Positions 27,846 through 40,902 of a DNA stretch of 64,000 bases are shown here, one piece after another; position 1 is the stretch's first letter, and every line of letters starts with the position of its first letter. Where the stretch lies: positions 4,981,001-5,045,000 of the forward strand of contig NC_051087.1 in NCBI RefSeq assembly GCF_901709675.1. The letters are read 5' to 3'. Origin of the DNA: Syngnathus acus (Eukaryota > Chordata > Actinopteri > Syngnathiformes > Syngnathidae). The position numbers and the translations under genes are program-made. The notes beneath the pieces were generated by a model that was not told where the DNA came from, did no database searches, and worked only from the letters and a program-made list of their open reading frames with translations.

Positions 27846-28970
27846 ATGGGCAGTGTGTTTCCCCTGTAAGCAATGTTTATGCACTAATAAAGATGATTAG
27901 AAAATCACACAATTGCCAAAAAATGGAAGGTTTGTGAGTGCAGATTATCTGTAATAAAACAGCAAGGGTGGAGAGAGGGGGGGGGGGGCGCAAAGGCCTC
28001 TCATTGCGAAGGATATGAATAGCCTTTGTTTTCGCCACAACTCGCGGCTGTGCGGTCTGCCAGCGTCTGGCTCTTATTATGGGGTTTGTGTCTGTGCGTC
28101 TGCTTAAGTGGCACGCACGTGGACGCCCGTGTGCTTGCGTGCCGGCATGTGTATGTAAATATGTGCAGGTGATTATAGTTTTTTTTTTAATGTAGCCATT
28201 TAAACAATGTCCTGGTGTCGTCGCTGAATAAATGTGTCACGGGGTCCCGGCTGGCACAAGAGCGCCTGTTTGCTTTTTTATCCGTTAAAGTTGTGAAATG
28301 AATTAGGATTTCGCAGAACGCCACGGCGGCTGTGGGATTTGGGCTCCCTTCGGCTAAGCGGAGCCGGGATAGCTTGATCCAATCAGCGGCACCGACTGCG
28401 AGGAGAGCCCATTTCACAGCGCCCGGCTCTGCCAGAAGTCTGTCTTGCTGGCCTGCTTGAATTAGAATACAAATGAAGCTCGCTGAATGCACACATGTAT
28501 GGATACAGAGGTGTACTTACACACTGGGCTGGATTGAGATGACGCTCAAGCTTTGCTCTGTGTCGAGAAAATAAACATTTGCAAAGACGTCGTTTTCAAA
28601 TGACAATGTAAATTTGAAGTGACGTTTCCACACTTGTTTTTTTTTTTTTAAAGCGCTTGACACAAAGGAGATATTTTGATTCCTCCCAAAGTTAGATTGA
28701 CATAGCGTACTCGTTAATAGCATACTGGCAACAACAACAATACAGAAAATATCACTTAATTAAGTAACGTCATGCCTGCGTGAGCATTAATCCAATTCAA
28801 AAATTTCCAACCTCAACTTAAAAGTTGTCAGGATTAGTAACTGCCTAACCCGATTTCTCAAGACAAAAAGATCTGCATTTTTCTCAGCTGTCAATATTTT
28901 TTGGCTATTTTTCTGCGCCTCACCGATGCACATAACCAATTTTGATATTGACTATTTCATTTTTTTTTTT
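27846..28970. other. noncoding sequence between the CCAAT island and the candidate exon
   Basis: A G run (27979-27988), GC-rich sequence near 28030-28150 and 28240-28450, then AT-rich sequence. No gene recognised. Confidence 0.4.
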
Positions 28971-28984
28971 CCTCTGTTTTGCAG

Positions 28985-29068
28985 GCTACCGACGCTTACC
29001 TGGTGAACGACGATCCTGTCAGAGGCCCAGGCGTGCCTGAATGTTTCCTTGTGTCTGATACATACAGG
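28985..29068 (+). other. candidate 84-bp cassette exon, identity unknown
   Basis: A textbook acceptor (long T tract, then CCTCTGTTTTGCAG at 28971-28984) precedes 84 bp of balanced GC content, followed by AGG|GTATAT. The segment is exactly 28 codons and open in phase 0, starting Ala-Thr-Asp-Ala-Tyr-Leu-Val-Asn and ending Ser-Asp-Thr-Tyr-Arg. It lies between the candidate first exon (ends phase 0 at 21501) and exon 2 (starts phase 0), so inclusion would keep the frame, adding 28 residues before DEFHPF. I do not recognise the peptide, and the donor is weak at +5. It may be a real minor exon, part of a noncoding transcript, or a pseudo-exon. Confidence 0.3.
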
Positions 29069-29069
29069 G

Positions 29070-32000
29070 TATATATACACAAACACACTCACACACACAT
29101 TTTCTGGCCATACAAACAAGCCGAGTGGATAAAAATGATCTACTCTACCTTGACTCACTGTGGTTGCATTTTTTTTATTTTTTTTTTGGACAACCTCATC
29201 CCCCCCAACAACATATTTAACACATTCAGCACTATGCATGTTCTCACAGAAATTTTGATGAATTTTCTGTAACTGATTGGGACAATTTTACATTACCACT
29301 GGCTTCAAACAATTTCAAATGTTAGTATGAATTTCTTTTGCATGTAAATTGGAACCAAGCGTTCCAACTGAGTTCTACAACGTTGTGTTGCATGTTGCAT
29401 ACTGCCGGTGTCATTTTCGTCCAAAAGTCTCATCCCGTAAGCCATAAAATGATGCATTACGAATTCCTTGGCATGCATGAATGCACCTTAAAATTGCGAC
29501 TTTTCTGCTGTACATTTCATTTTTTGCCCCCATGTATCACTTATGCTCCGTAGTGAGGATTTGTTAAGGCGTATTTTCATTTTTAATGGGACTAAACGTG
29601 TTCCCAGCTACAGCACAATAAAGTATTGTGAAAGAATTTTACAAGTGTTTTAAAGACATTTTAAGTATATCCCACAATATAGATCTGTGGCTTTACCCTC
29701 AAATTGTTATAATTACCTTTGTAGGATTTTTGACAGTTGCTTATTAAATTCCTTATAATAGGCATTTCCCTCCTTCATAATTCATTTTTCATTGTGGCCT
29801 TGATACTACTTGATACATTTATTGACATAACTGCAGGACGTGCTTCATGAAGATGTACACATCCTGTTGTATATAAACAAAAAACGTGATATAATCCAAA
29901 GCAGCCGGACTGAAAACGTGAGCTGCCATTACACACGGTACACACTTAAAAAGCAGCAGGCCCGCCACATTGCACACAGACACACACACACATGCACACA
30001 CACTGAGATTGCAAACAGACCCATAACGTCTCCTGCGTACGAGATGCTTGTTAGCCATAATGGCCAGTCTGACTGCATATGTAGTGTACGTCCATGACTA
30101 GTACGCTGACATAAACAGCATTTGTAATGGAGCCACAACAAGCCGTCTCACACGTTTGGCCCGCTAATGGCGATATCAGCCTTGGCTTTTAACGTACAGC
30201 GTAACCACAGGAGATGGTAAACATAAAATGCGCGGCCAGCGGCGCGTGTCAACGGGAGACCACAACACGCTCGAGTGTTGTCACACCATGTGGTTTTTCC
30301 TCGTGTGGCAAACACAGTCTCGGAAACCGCCAGAGCTCCAGGGAGGGGGCTTTTCTTCAGCGTGGCGGTCAAGATGGGAAACATGGAGTTTTTAGATGCA
30401 AACCTGAGTTCTGGTGTTTGGTAACTCTGCCTGCGGTTGCTATAGTTTGTGATTTGGCTGCCGGAGCGCCTGCGTCGTGTTGAATACTGAGATGGGCGTC
30501 TAGGCTCGACTCCAGCTACACACAAAGAGGCCTGCTGAAGTCAGACACAGTAGAAGAGCCATGTAGAATCGAGCGCGTCATGGTTGGGAACTGGACCGTG
30601 ACACCTTTCCAAACTGACCTAATCCTCATCAGTATTAAATCATTTTGAAGGCCAAATTTTTTCTGGTCATTGATTAGTAGTAAAATGCACACAATGAAGG
30701 GACTGCCCACCAACAGTGGGCGCTGCAATCCCCCCATGTGATGTGACTCAGCCAATCAAATCGTTCAGTCGGGGCAGCTTTATGCGGATTGGGTGTGTGT
30801 AAGGCAATCGGCGGTGAAAAATGTTCAGGGTACGAAGAGTTGTACTTTATACAGAGCGTAGAAAAATAATGTTACATGTTGCTGATATTAGTGCATACTA
30901 TAATATGTGAATTATTCTATTTAGCAGTTCTGCACTTAAGACCTTTGAGATGCAGCATCTCAAATCCAAAGGGGTCAAAGACAAAATGGCTCCCTCAAAT
31001 ATTAGCATCAGAATATTTTTACAGGTCTTGTAGTTGAAACACACAAAGATTTAGCAAAAAAAGGCACCATAGCAAAATATAGATTACGATGTTAATATAA
31101 ACAATCCAAAATTAAGATCAAATTACAAACAAAAATGCTTCTCTTTTACATTCGACAAAATAAACAGTTCTTGTAATCGTCTCAGTTCATTGTAAACTGC
31201 TGAGACCATTTAAAACTGTTGTTGCTAACCAAAACAGCAGCACAAAAGCAGTCTAGACAATAAATATAGTTGCTGTTGATCCTAATAGAATTTTAGAATT
31301 ATATCGATTATACCTCATACAATTTTAGTGTTTTTGATGTGTATATCTATTGAAAGTTTATACAACTGCTTACTCTAACAAAATATTTGAATTTAAATTG
31401 TTAAGCATACTATACCTTATGATGGTCCGGACCTGGGCTCAAAGACATTTTGTTCTGGGCTGAACCTTTAACTAAATACCGCCCGATGAAGAGTGAAAAG
31501 CCGAAAGTAGGAGAGAAAAGGAAAAAGAGAAAGAGAAGAGGGTGTGCGACAGCTTTGGGGTTTGGAGCTGTGCCTTGCTGGGGTGTGGTTTGGAATGAGG
31601 AGCGACTAATGGAAAGAAATACACTCGGCCCCCTTCACCTTTTTCACTCTTTCCCCCATTTTTCTTTCCACTCCTATGTAGTATCTTTGAGCGCAAGACG
31701 AAAGAATGTATGCGTGTGTTCATGCACACGCTGCGGTAAGTATCCCACATTGGCTGAGGTCTCGTAAAGCTCCATACCCCCCCACACCCCTCACTTTAAA
31801 AACTTGGCATTGAAGCACCGGGGTTACTTCAACCTCCAAGACCGCACCCTATAGCCTGCATTTACACACGTACACACACACTACACAATGTTCCCGCGCA
31901 CACACTCGGGAGGCAGGGGCTTATGTGTAATTGCAGGCACTCTGCCTGCATATATGAGTTTGATTAGTCCGAGGAGCAGGGAGCGGGTGAGGATAAAGCC

Positions 32001-32865
32001 GAGGCTGATTAGAACCAGAGAGTATCACTTGCATACAATGGGAGTCACATTGAAGCAGCTTTGGACCGCTCGGTCCAAGTTCAGGTATCAACTGTCCGCA
32101 TGTGTAGTGGCTATTATGCACAGTACGCTGCAAAAGGAGCTAGACATTGTTACGCTTTGGAAAAAAGAAAAGAAAAAAAATAGAGGTGGTTATAAATTAC
32201 AAGCATCCAGAAAGCAAATGTGCATTTTGCAGTAAAACGTTGTTGGTTTCTTCAAAGCATGCCAGGAGGTCCGTAGAAATAGATTTTTTTTTTTTTTACA
32301 TTCTAAATATGATGTGGTGTCATTTATAACTAACAGGCGACGTTAGCGTGGCTCCTCAAATCCGCCTTGTAAAAGTTAATTCAACGCAAATCTTGGTTAG
32401 TGTTGGAGCCAGCCATTTCCTGCTACTGTAAATTCAAAACTGGTTGCTGTCATCTCATTGCAGTCACACGTTAAGCGAGTCAACATTGTCTAGAATTAAG
32501 TTTGCCAGGGTCCAGTGCTAAACCATGGTTTACTTTACTAAGACACATCCACCAAGAAGAAATTTGAACATTGAAGAAAACAAATTGTAATTCATGTTAA
32601 AACTCACTGTATTAACTGTAATAGCAAATGTCAAAAGAGTACCTCAAGGATGCGCCTTATGCCCCCTTGCCCTCATTTTACACTCAATTTTTTGGCATCA
32701 GAAAATTGACATTTATCTTATTCATGTAGAGTCTACTTTGACCAATTAAATCTTAGAATACATGGAAAGGGGACCTTGAAAAAAAAAATCCTATATTAAA
32801 TCACGATTGCAATAGTGAGGTGTAATTTTTTTTTAAACTACTACATACTCTTATTTAGTTGGAAT
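29070..32865. other. noncoding sequence upstream of nfix exon 1
   Basis: AT-rich with CA-rich stretches (29080-29099, 29979-30003) and a GC-richer patch at 30190-30480. No gene or recognised repeat. Confidence 0.45.
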
Positions 32866-32869
32866 TTTT

Positions 32870-33060
32870 GGAGTAGCAAAGTGGTCTAGTGGTTGCCTCA
32901 CAGTTCACAGGCTCATGATTTTATCTCCTCTGTGGAGTTTGTGGCAACTCCAGCTTCCTCTCACATTTTCAAAACATGCACATTAAGGTCAGTGGACACT
33001 AAATTGGCCATAAGTGTGAATGTAAACGTGTGTAAGATACATGTGTGTACCCCGTTTCTC
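32870..33060 (+). repeat. decayed copy of the GCATGTTCTCCCC-type teleost repeat
   Basis: GAGTAGCAAAGTGGTCTAGTG, then GGTTGCCTCACAGTTCACAG, TCCTCTGTGGAGTTTG, GGACACTAAATTGGCCATAA and GTGTGAATGTAAACGTGTG follow the motif order of the copies at 2660 and 23395, with large deletions. Confidence 0.6.
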
Positions 33061-33878
33061 AGAAAGGATGCACTAGCCCACTCTGATGAGGGTAAGCAAA
33101 GATGGAAGAAAAATTGCAGTCACTTTACACATTTGTTCTTGCCTTGTCGTGCTTTTGAATGTCAAATGTAGTACAGACTGACACAAAAAAAGTCACGCTT
33201 TTCCTTTAACACGTGATGTTTGTCTAACGAGATGCACAACCTTTGCACGGACAAACTCAACATTAGCTTACAAACAATCCCCAAATATGGCCAAAATTCA
33301 GTATTGAGCACTTAACACACTTTAAAAAAAAAGGCAATTTAACTATGAAAACATTGGGTTTGTTACAGAAATGTTTTACTGCATATATTGGAATCATTAT
33401 AATGTCGGAAATGTTTTTTTTTTCGTGGTGGCACTTTGCGTAAAAAGTGGAAGAACTGCTGCAATTCTGGGATAGCAACTTACCTGCCAACAGATGGAGA
33501 CTGTTGAAAATGATAAATGGACAGTTTAAGAGAGCTTGTTAAGTAAAATACAACTCAGTTGTTTGTTAAATTGTTATTGGGACATTTAGAAGTCATCAAG
33601 GGGTGTCTGACAGGATGACAACATGCATGGAAACGAGGAAAAGAAATGACATGTTTGGGCATGGGTCTTATTGAATGCATTGGAGAGGGAGCAAAAAAAT
33701 AAGATGGCTTGTAATTGTTTGCATTGCTATAATTATTAGTTTTTCTTCATCTTTTTTTCTTTTGCATAACATGCTCCGTAATGGAATTCATTCTGTTCAG
33801 TTCTGCAGAAGAAAAGGTCGGGAGTTTTCGAAGTTCTAATAAAAAACGGTCGACGTACAGTAGAGTACAGTTTTGCAT

Positions 33879-33940
33879 GGGGAGGGGAGGGGAGTGAGGG
33901 GGGAGGGCATGAGCGAGGGGGGGAGGGCATGAGCGAGGGA
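33879..33940 (+). repeat. G-rich tract with 20-bp tandem duplication (G-quadruplex-prone)
   Basis: Four runs of at least four G with loops of 1, 1 and 5 bases occupy 33879-33906, meeting the usual G-quadruplex pattern on the sense strand. Directly after, a 20-bp unit (GGGAGGGCATGAGCGAG plus GGGG or GGGA) occurs twice, at 33901-33920 and 33921-33940, with one difference. Each copy carries an ATG. The tract is about 200-265 bp upstream of the nfix start and could lie in the promoter or the 5' leader. Confidence 0.75.
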
Positions 33941-34069
33941 GGGAGGGAGGCAGGCAGAGCAGAGAAAAAAGTTTCTCCTAAAAGTTGGTGCGGAGCTCGC
34001 GGCACAGTGAGCGAGGCGGGGTTAGAGCCTGCACCGAGCCACAGTACCGAGCCTCGGCCAGCCTTTGCA

Positions 34070-34135
34070 ATGCGGCACCGCAGCGAACCTCCTCCATCCA
34101 CGTTGACTCGCGACCGCTCCGACCGCCACCTGTAG
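34070..34135 (+). other. upstream ORF in the nfix exon 1 leader
   Basis: A 21-codon ORF starts at an ATG at 34070 (MRHRSEPPPS...) and stops at the TAG at 34133-34135, eight bases before the nfix ATG at 34144. It is in a different frame from the main start. If the transcription start lies upstream of 34070, scanning ribosomes meet this start first, so the short gap could limit reinitiation and lower nfix translation. The same frame stays open upstream to an ATG at 33929, giving a 68-codon version if the leader is longer. The peptide is Arg/Ser/Pro-rich and resembles no known domain; any role would be as an uORF. Confidence 0.5.
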
Positions 34136-34143
34136 ACTCAGCC

Positions 34144-34170
34144 ATGTACTCCCCTTACTGCTTGACACAG
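34144..34170 (+). CDS. nfix: nfix coding exon 1 (N-terminus MYSPYCLTQ)
   Basis: First coding exon of nuclear factor I/X, a nuclear DNA-binding transcription factor that binds TTGGC(N5)GCCAA as a dimer and acts in neural, muscle and stem-cell differentiation. The 27 bases from the ATG read MYSPYCLTQ and stop at a canonical donor, CAG|GTACGC (GT at 34171-34172). From family knowledge this nonapeptide is the main N-terminus of vertebrate NFIX; NFIA, NFIB and NFIC differ here (for example MYSPLCLTQ in NFIA). The exon ends in phase 0 and joins exon 2 at 52267, whose first residues DEFHPF follow CLTQ in known NFIX. The intron is 18,096 bp. The exon lies in a CpG island with a G-rich upstream tract. 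A 21-codon upstream ORF ends eight bases before this ATG. The start is chosen because it is the family start, with no in-frame alternative between the preceding stop and the splice site. Confidence 0.96.
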
Positions 34171-34830
34171 GTACGCACTTTTATGTTGTCCTTTAGCAAA
34201 ATCGGGGAAAAAAATATATTTTAATCGCTTTGTGGCTTGTCCCGTTTTCCGGTCTTGCGTGCCTGCCCGAGGCTGTACGCCGGTTGCAGAGTACGTGCGA
34301 GCTGCCGCTTTTTCGCCGTCCTCCCCTCGGAATTTCCTTCACTTTCGCCGTGCCACTTTTCAACCTAAGATTCAGCACTCCTCCTTTTCTTTGGTTTTAA
34401 CAGCGCTATTGCATTTGACGTTCCAGTGCGGCGCTACGCGATCGAGAGAAAATGGCGCTTCTCCCACTTTATCTTTTATAAACCTATCACGAAGTCCAGT
34501 GCAGTACAGTAGATTAGTGTGCAAGTGTTCGAGTTTGACCCTAATTAAAGTGAACGCAAGTTGACTTGAAACCCTACCGACAGGTTTAACCGACTTGTTG
34601 CGTTCACGGACCGAGGAAGTGGGAGATGAGCCGTACGCACGCTCTCGTTCACGGCCAAGGGCGAGTTGGCGCTGTCGTGGTGCTTTCACGGTCACGGTGG
34701 ACGCCCTCGTAAGCGCCCCCCCCACTCACGACGTATTCACGGTCATGTCATTATTAGTCGTGAGAATGCGTTTTGCGTGCACGCGTGGGCATGTGGTGCG
34801 TTTAGGGTGCGAGAGGAGGGATTAATAACA

Positions 34831-37800
34831 TTTTTGAAGCACGGCGTTTTTCTTTTATTAAAATTATGTTAATGGCAAGCATTACATTAACTGCATGGAT
34901 ATAATTCATTAATTACATGACAGTATGCATGTGGTCATAATTTTGTCTTTTTTTTTAAATTTTCATAACTACAGTAATGTTGCTTCAGCCTATTGCTGGA
35001 GTTAATAAATATGTATGTGAGTGATAGGACACATTTACTGTTTTAAAGGCCTTGTAACACATATATTGTATGTTATGCTAAGATATAAATCAAGTTGATT
35101 TTCAAAAACGACATTATAAATAAATTCTGTATTAAGTATGCACAATGGAAAAAAAAAAAGACGAAAGTCGAGGATCTGGTTCACCTTCACTTTCAAAGCA
35201 TGTTGCCATAATAATCAGTATAATTTCCAAATGCTAAGATTTTTTTAGTAAGTAATAGGTCAATGATTGTTTTGATGTGATGAATCACACATATTAGTAT
35301 TGTTTGACTTATTTGACATAAATTTAATAAAGGATCACAATAAAGGTCATATTAAATGACCTTTTATTTTTTTTCCAGCTCTTTGTTTTGTATAATGCAG
35401 ATTTGAAAACATGTAGATTGTGCCTTTTAAAATGAGATTGTACAACAGACAAAATCATTTTTTTCCCCTACAGTTTTAGGAAATGTTCCATATTAGGTGG
35501 AACATTTATACCTTAGCTTCACCCACCAGTTATTTTTTTTCCAACAACCTTTTCCATGCGTGATGTAGGATTTTCATTACTCACTAATCAGGTGCTACCA
35601 TCACACATTGCGGCAGTCATTACTGAAGTAGTTTATCATTTCTACACTTTTTAATAATTTTTCAGTCATAGCAATTTTACCCTGCCAGTTACCTTTTTAC
35701 TGACCCAAAACGTGCTATCCACATTTCCCCCCCCAATCAATTTTGAAAGCTCTATTCCATAAATCAGACGTCCCGTGTCCTTAAACACAGCAGTGTGTTG
35801 TGTGCGTGTGTTCGCGCGAGCGCGCGCACGAGAGCTCCACATGGAAAACATGTGGATTCCCTCTCAGTGTTACTTGAAGAAACACGTTTCCTCTGCCCGT
35901 TTGCACAAGTGAATCACACAATTTTTAATCACTCTTGTATATGTTGAATTAATCACACCACTTGTGTCCTTTAAACGACTCCTTACACGTCCCTTGACCT
36001 TTCCGCCGTCTGCCTCTCTGGCATAAGGCACTGCGCGAGCATGTGTGTGTGCGGCACATTTCCTAATCAATATTCTATTTGATTTCTGCATATTTAGTAG
36101 AGACGATTTGCAAGCCTGCTGCTATGAGTGTCCGAGTTCCCGCCGTCTTTCCGTTAATTAAAATGAATTGGCAGATATGGGCCACGCAGTGCATGATGGG
36201 CATGTTCCAGAAGATGAATATCAAATTCGGAAAAAAACAACAAAAAAAAAAAAACGTAGTCGGTCATTTCTATTCGCTTTTAATTTGGAAGCCACACTTT
36301 TTTTATGTTGAAGCTGCGCACGTGAAGATACACGCGCACCGTGGTTTTGCGTCGTACGTCGTTCCCTGATCATACCTCGTGAATAATTAAGATTTATATT
36401 TAGAAAAAAAAAAAGTGGTGAGACAACCTTTGAGTGCATTATTAATAGCGCTAAAGAGCTTCGTTGGAAATGACCGTGCCCGAAAAAGGTGCAGCCAAAA
36501 ATGTGGAACTCTGGCAGCGGTTCACAGTCCTCGTGACGGAGTAAACGTATTTGCATAAAGTTTTGATGCGATGTGAAGGTTGCGGGGGCGTCTTTAATTA
36601 AAACTTTTATGTGCGGGGTTTTCAAATCAATTATCTCAGCCTCCAGTTAAGTCGCCGCCAACGCTGCCAACTTTCTAGTCTGCGTGCAAACTAATGAGAT
36701 GCACAACTTGGTGCAGGAGATTGTGCAGCGCACTTTAGGGGGGAAATAAAGAACTTTTATTCTCTTTTATTCTCACTCATTAGGGTTTGATGTCAAATTA
36801 TGTATGCTTGTGATTGTTATTTTTTCATTTTTTATTTTAATGGGGCTTTCCATATTGTTGGTGAAAACTTGCTCAGCTTGCAATGCATCCCCTCCCACAC
36901 ACTGACGCTGCAGTTAAATATTTATTTATTAATTAATCGGGAATGCAATATAAAAAATTGAACCTGTTATTGCTCCCAACATGAAAATTATGTGAGATGC
37001 TATTGAACAGCGGTCAATAGCAGCATATCATACCAGTTTGCAAATATCTTGCGATTACATCTCCGCAACCTTCCTGAAATGTTTTTCTGTCCGTAATTTT
37101 TATTGGCTTTATGATATCTTAGCGGATTTTTTTAATACTGTATGAAATATGTTGGATTGCTTTTCTCTGAACATTTGCACATTTTTGGAGGGAAAATGAA
37201 AAGCATTGCTGGAATGCTTGGTTGATTTTTTTTTTGACAAGAATTTTTTTATGAAGAATATTTAAAAAGTAATTTCCAGCTTGAGGTGTTTCTAATGCTT
37301 AACGCTTCTTCCTCCACATTCACATAATTTTTTTCTTATGTTTTTTGGCACACTGTTGCATTAATGTGAAAGTTTGATTCAAGGAAAATATTTTCTGTGA
37401 TCGTTGACGGCACTCGTGAATGCTTGTCTCAGCATTCACATACCCGCATTTTTTTTTTTCCCTTTCCACACAAAAGCACCAGTGTGAATGTCTGTCACTC
37501 AGCATCCCCCCCCCCCCCAAAAGTATTTTATATCCACAAAAGCATTAGTGTGAGGTGACGTGCGAATGCTCGTCTCTCGGCATCCACACAATCATGTTAA
37601 GGTACACAACAGGAAAGTGACAGAATGATGTAGAAATTTTTAATTTGGGACACAAAAGTGTAAATGCGAGTCTGCGCATCTTTTCCGTCATAGCAGTATT
37701 TCCAAATGCTTGACTCTTAGCAGCCTGTGGCACAATTGAGCGAAAGCTTGTATCCTTTTCATGGCGCCCCAAGTATAAAGTAAGGTAGACTTTTGTTATT

Positions 37801-40800
37801 TCTTAACATGTTGCGGTCGCGCACTGGCTCAGGACAGGCCCAGTAAATGCATTGAAGAATAGGTTTGCTGTAGTGGAAGGAAGGCCGGCTGAAAAGTGGG
37901 CAGACTTCGGTGCCAGGACGTCAAGCAGGCGGTGGGATGCAAGCCGGCAAGCAGGCAGGCGGGCAGGCGCAACCCAGGGGTACATTGTGTTCTTTTTATT
38001 TATTCATCCTTCCCTCTGGTTGCAGACCAGGCCCACCTTACACTGCTTGGCCACTAAAGTGAGAGCTGGTGGGCTGCGATGGGTGGATGAATAGATGCTG
38101 GAGAATGGCACACTTTAGAAGATTCATTAAGATGGCAAAGGAGCAAGGAAGCATGATTTGTAGACAGGGGTTGTTTGGTTAAAAAAAAAAAAAGTCTTGG
38201 AGGTACGCTCAATTCAGCAGTGTGCTCATCCCTTATCTGCACAGTCTCCCTCACTGCCCATTGAAAATGGATTTATCAAGCTTAACCGAGGCAGTTGGCA
38301 CGGCAGAGTAATAGGTGGCTGTCCCCGCCATGCATGGAAGTTATTGTGTATGCAGATATATGTGCACGCGTGAGAATATAGCCTCCCTCTTGCCTCCCAG
38401 TGCGGATTAGCTTTACGCTGATCTGCGGCCAGTGGAAGCGGGCGGCCCCTATCGCGGTCTTGTGTCGTTTTGCGATATAGTTGTATCGAGCGGTCATGCA
38501 CATGTACTCTCGGCAGCATCTGAAATTAGACGCTTGCCACATGTGTTGCACGCCGATAGATAAAAAGAAAAGTCAACGTGCGCTTTCTGCTACGGCCTTC
38601 TTTTGTTTGAACCTCATAGCCTTGCTCAGGAGAATAGAAAGTACCATCGCTCGTCACGTGCAATCGTTTAATCTTTATATAATGGTGTACCTTGTCACAT
38701 AAAAATGCAGGAACTGATTTTACCTTTGTCCCACGTGTGTCATCCGGCGAGACTCAAACTCAAGAGTGTGGGAAAGCGAAGTCAAATTCTTTAAAATAAT
38801 ATTCAATTTGTCCAAACACATTATTCCGATTAATATTCTGCAATGTGAATTAATCAGCTAAATCCACCCATTTTGTTTCTACCCCAGGCGGCGGCCATTT
38901 TGACACTTTCCGTCAACTAAAAAAGCAAAATGCACCTGTGGAGTGATTCATTTTTAAATACCTACGAATCTGTCGGAGAAATTTTTAATTTTTACCCCAA
39001 ATTTGATCTTTCTGTTGTTCCTACTTGGAGCTTTCACCAAACTGTGCCACTTTCTACATTTGAGACTCACAGGCGGGACAGTAAAAACTTTCAACCATGA
39101 ATTAAACATAGCAGCAGCTGATAAGATGATCAGATGGTGGAAACGTGAGTCGCCCGCTCCGGCGCATCCCTCCTTTCGCAGCTGCCGGGGGCCGACTCCC
39201 CCCCTTCACCTTAGTCCTGCTTGTCAATTAGCTCTCTGTTAAAAGAGGAGTGACGGTTAGAGCGAGATCGGCATTGTCGGGAGGGGGATGAGCCGGCCTT
39301 GTTGTTTGTTGTGTTGTTGTTTGTCTCAGGCGGGCTCCTTTTTCTTACCCCCCATTCCCTTCGTCACCTATTGGTGTGTTTTGCGTTCGTTTTGATTTTC
39401 TCACAGGGTCTTTTGTGGGGGTACCCCCACTCAATGGAACAATGCAGCCTAGCGTGAAATTAAAGCTCTTAGTTAGTTTGGAGTTGCTCAAAAGAGGATT
39501 TTACACATGCATGCATTCATCGAGCCTCCCATACGCTATAGATATAGCTAATTAGAGGAAGTACGCCCTATGTCGAGCATCAAGGGCCCAATTAAAAGAG
39601 TACCTCTGTGTGCAAGATCTAGGCCAGAGAAGCTATGAAAGCATTTCTATGCGTGCATGTCTGTGAACCGTATGCATGCCTTCTTAATCCAGGCGGGAAG
39701 AATGTGAACCAGACTGATATGAGAAGTTTCATTAACATATGCAGCGAGTAAATCAAGGGAAGACTTGCGTCGCGGCAGACGAGCGTCTGATTGGAAACAG
39801 ACTCGGGGCCGCTCCTGCTGACTCGTCCAAGTCTTGTTTTGGATGTAGTCCACACCCAAGATGTCTGTCACGCACGCACATTCGATTTAGTCCGTTGCTC
39901 GGATTTGTCGGAAAAGTCTACTCGCGTGAAGCGTTCTGTAATGTTTTAGCAAATTATACGTCAAGGAGGTTGCGCAACCGTGAAATTTAGATCCCAATGA
40001 ACTTTACATTGACGGATTAAGCACACGACCTACATAATTCGTCACGACTTTTTCGATTCTTCCGCCGACATTAAATGTGTGCGTGCGGCACGGAGGCCAC
40101 ACACCCTGAGGGAGGCGGTGGCTGAAATATCAAACAGACCTCATAAACGTAAATGATAAAACTAGTTTACCAGCATGAGATACTCCCCAGTATTATGGAG
40201 TCATTTGCAAGAACGCACAATTTTCTCGCTGTTACCGGGGAGGGCCAGTTGGTGAATTGGACATTGTAGAACAAAGTGTCCTACTCTCTGATCCCACAGC
40301 TCCCCACTCGCGCTCACTCTGTCTCACTCTCTCTCCTGTCGAGAGTGCTGGCAGCTGGCCAGGGGTGGAAAAATCTATAACCCGTTGCGTAATATCATAT
40401 CTTTACCTCAACTGAACCCTGCGTAAGATCCACAGTTGTGGCGACAGATAAACGTAGCTTAAGTGTGCACTCACGCTTGTGTGATTGTGTATGTCTCGCA
40501 CACACACACGGCAGAGAGCTTTGTGTGGCTAGTTAGCAGCACACATCCTCACATTAACAGTATCACACCACTTTGATCAAATGTTGCTGACAAGTGTTTT
40601 TCGGCGTGGAGTGGCGCTCACTGAGTGCCTCGCTGCCAGTAATTAGAGACACTGAGAATGTTGTCTATATTTGAAAGGGTGAAGAAAAGTGAGGTTTTTA
40701 AATGTAAGTAACATTTCAACACAATGCAATTGGCACTCAGATGATAGTCGTAAATTTTATTCCTGACCTAATTAATTGACTTGTTTTTTGAACTGTATTA

Positions 40801-40895
40801 GGTGCAATATTTATTTCACTATTTATTCTATTGTTACATTATTATTTTATTCTAATGTGCCGTACGTTTATTTCTGATCATGAAATGTTTTTGCG
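34831..40895. other. intron 1, 5' part
   Basis: AT-rich to 35,790, then mixed. GC/CpG-richer patches lie near 35,800-36,060 and 37,860-38,090. TTGGCA-type cores are scattered. A YY1-like GGCGGCCATTTTGAC lies at 38,888-38,902. A and C homopolymers are frequent. No exon or recognised repeat. Confidence 0.45.
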
Positions 40896-40902
40896 ATTAA
40901 AA

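Larger units (their letters stand above)
33840..34830 (+). promoter_or_regulatory. nfix: CpG island / promoter region of nfix exon 1
   Basis: About 1 kb rich in CpG (GTCGACG, GAGCGAGGCGGGG, GCGACCGCTCCGACCGCC and many more downstream of exon 1), contrasting with AT-rich sequence on both sides. It brackets coding exon 1 at 34144-34170 and continues into the first 650 bp of intron 1. There is no convincing TATA box close to the exon, which fits a dispersed CpG-island promoter. The transcription start cannot be fixed from sequence alone. The upstream part holds a purine-rich G tract (33879-33960). Confidence 0.7.
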
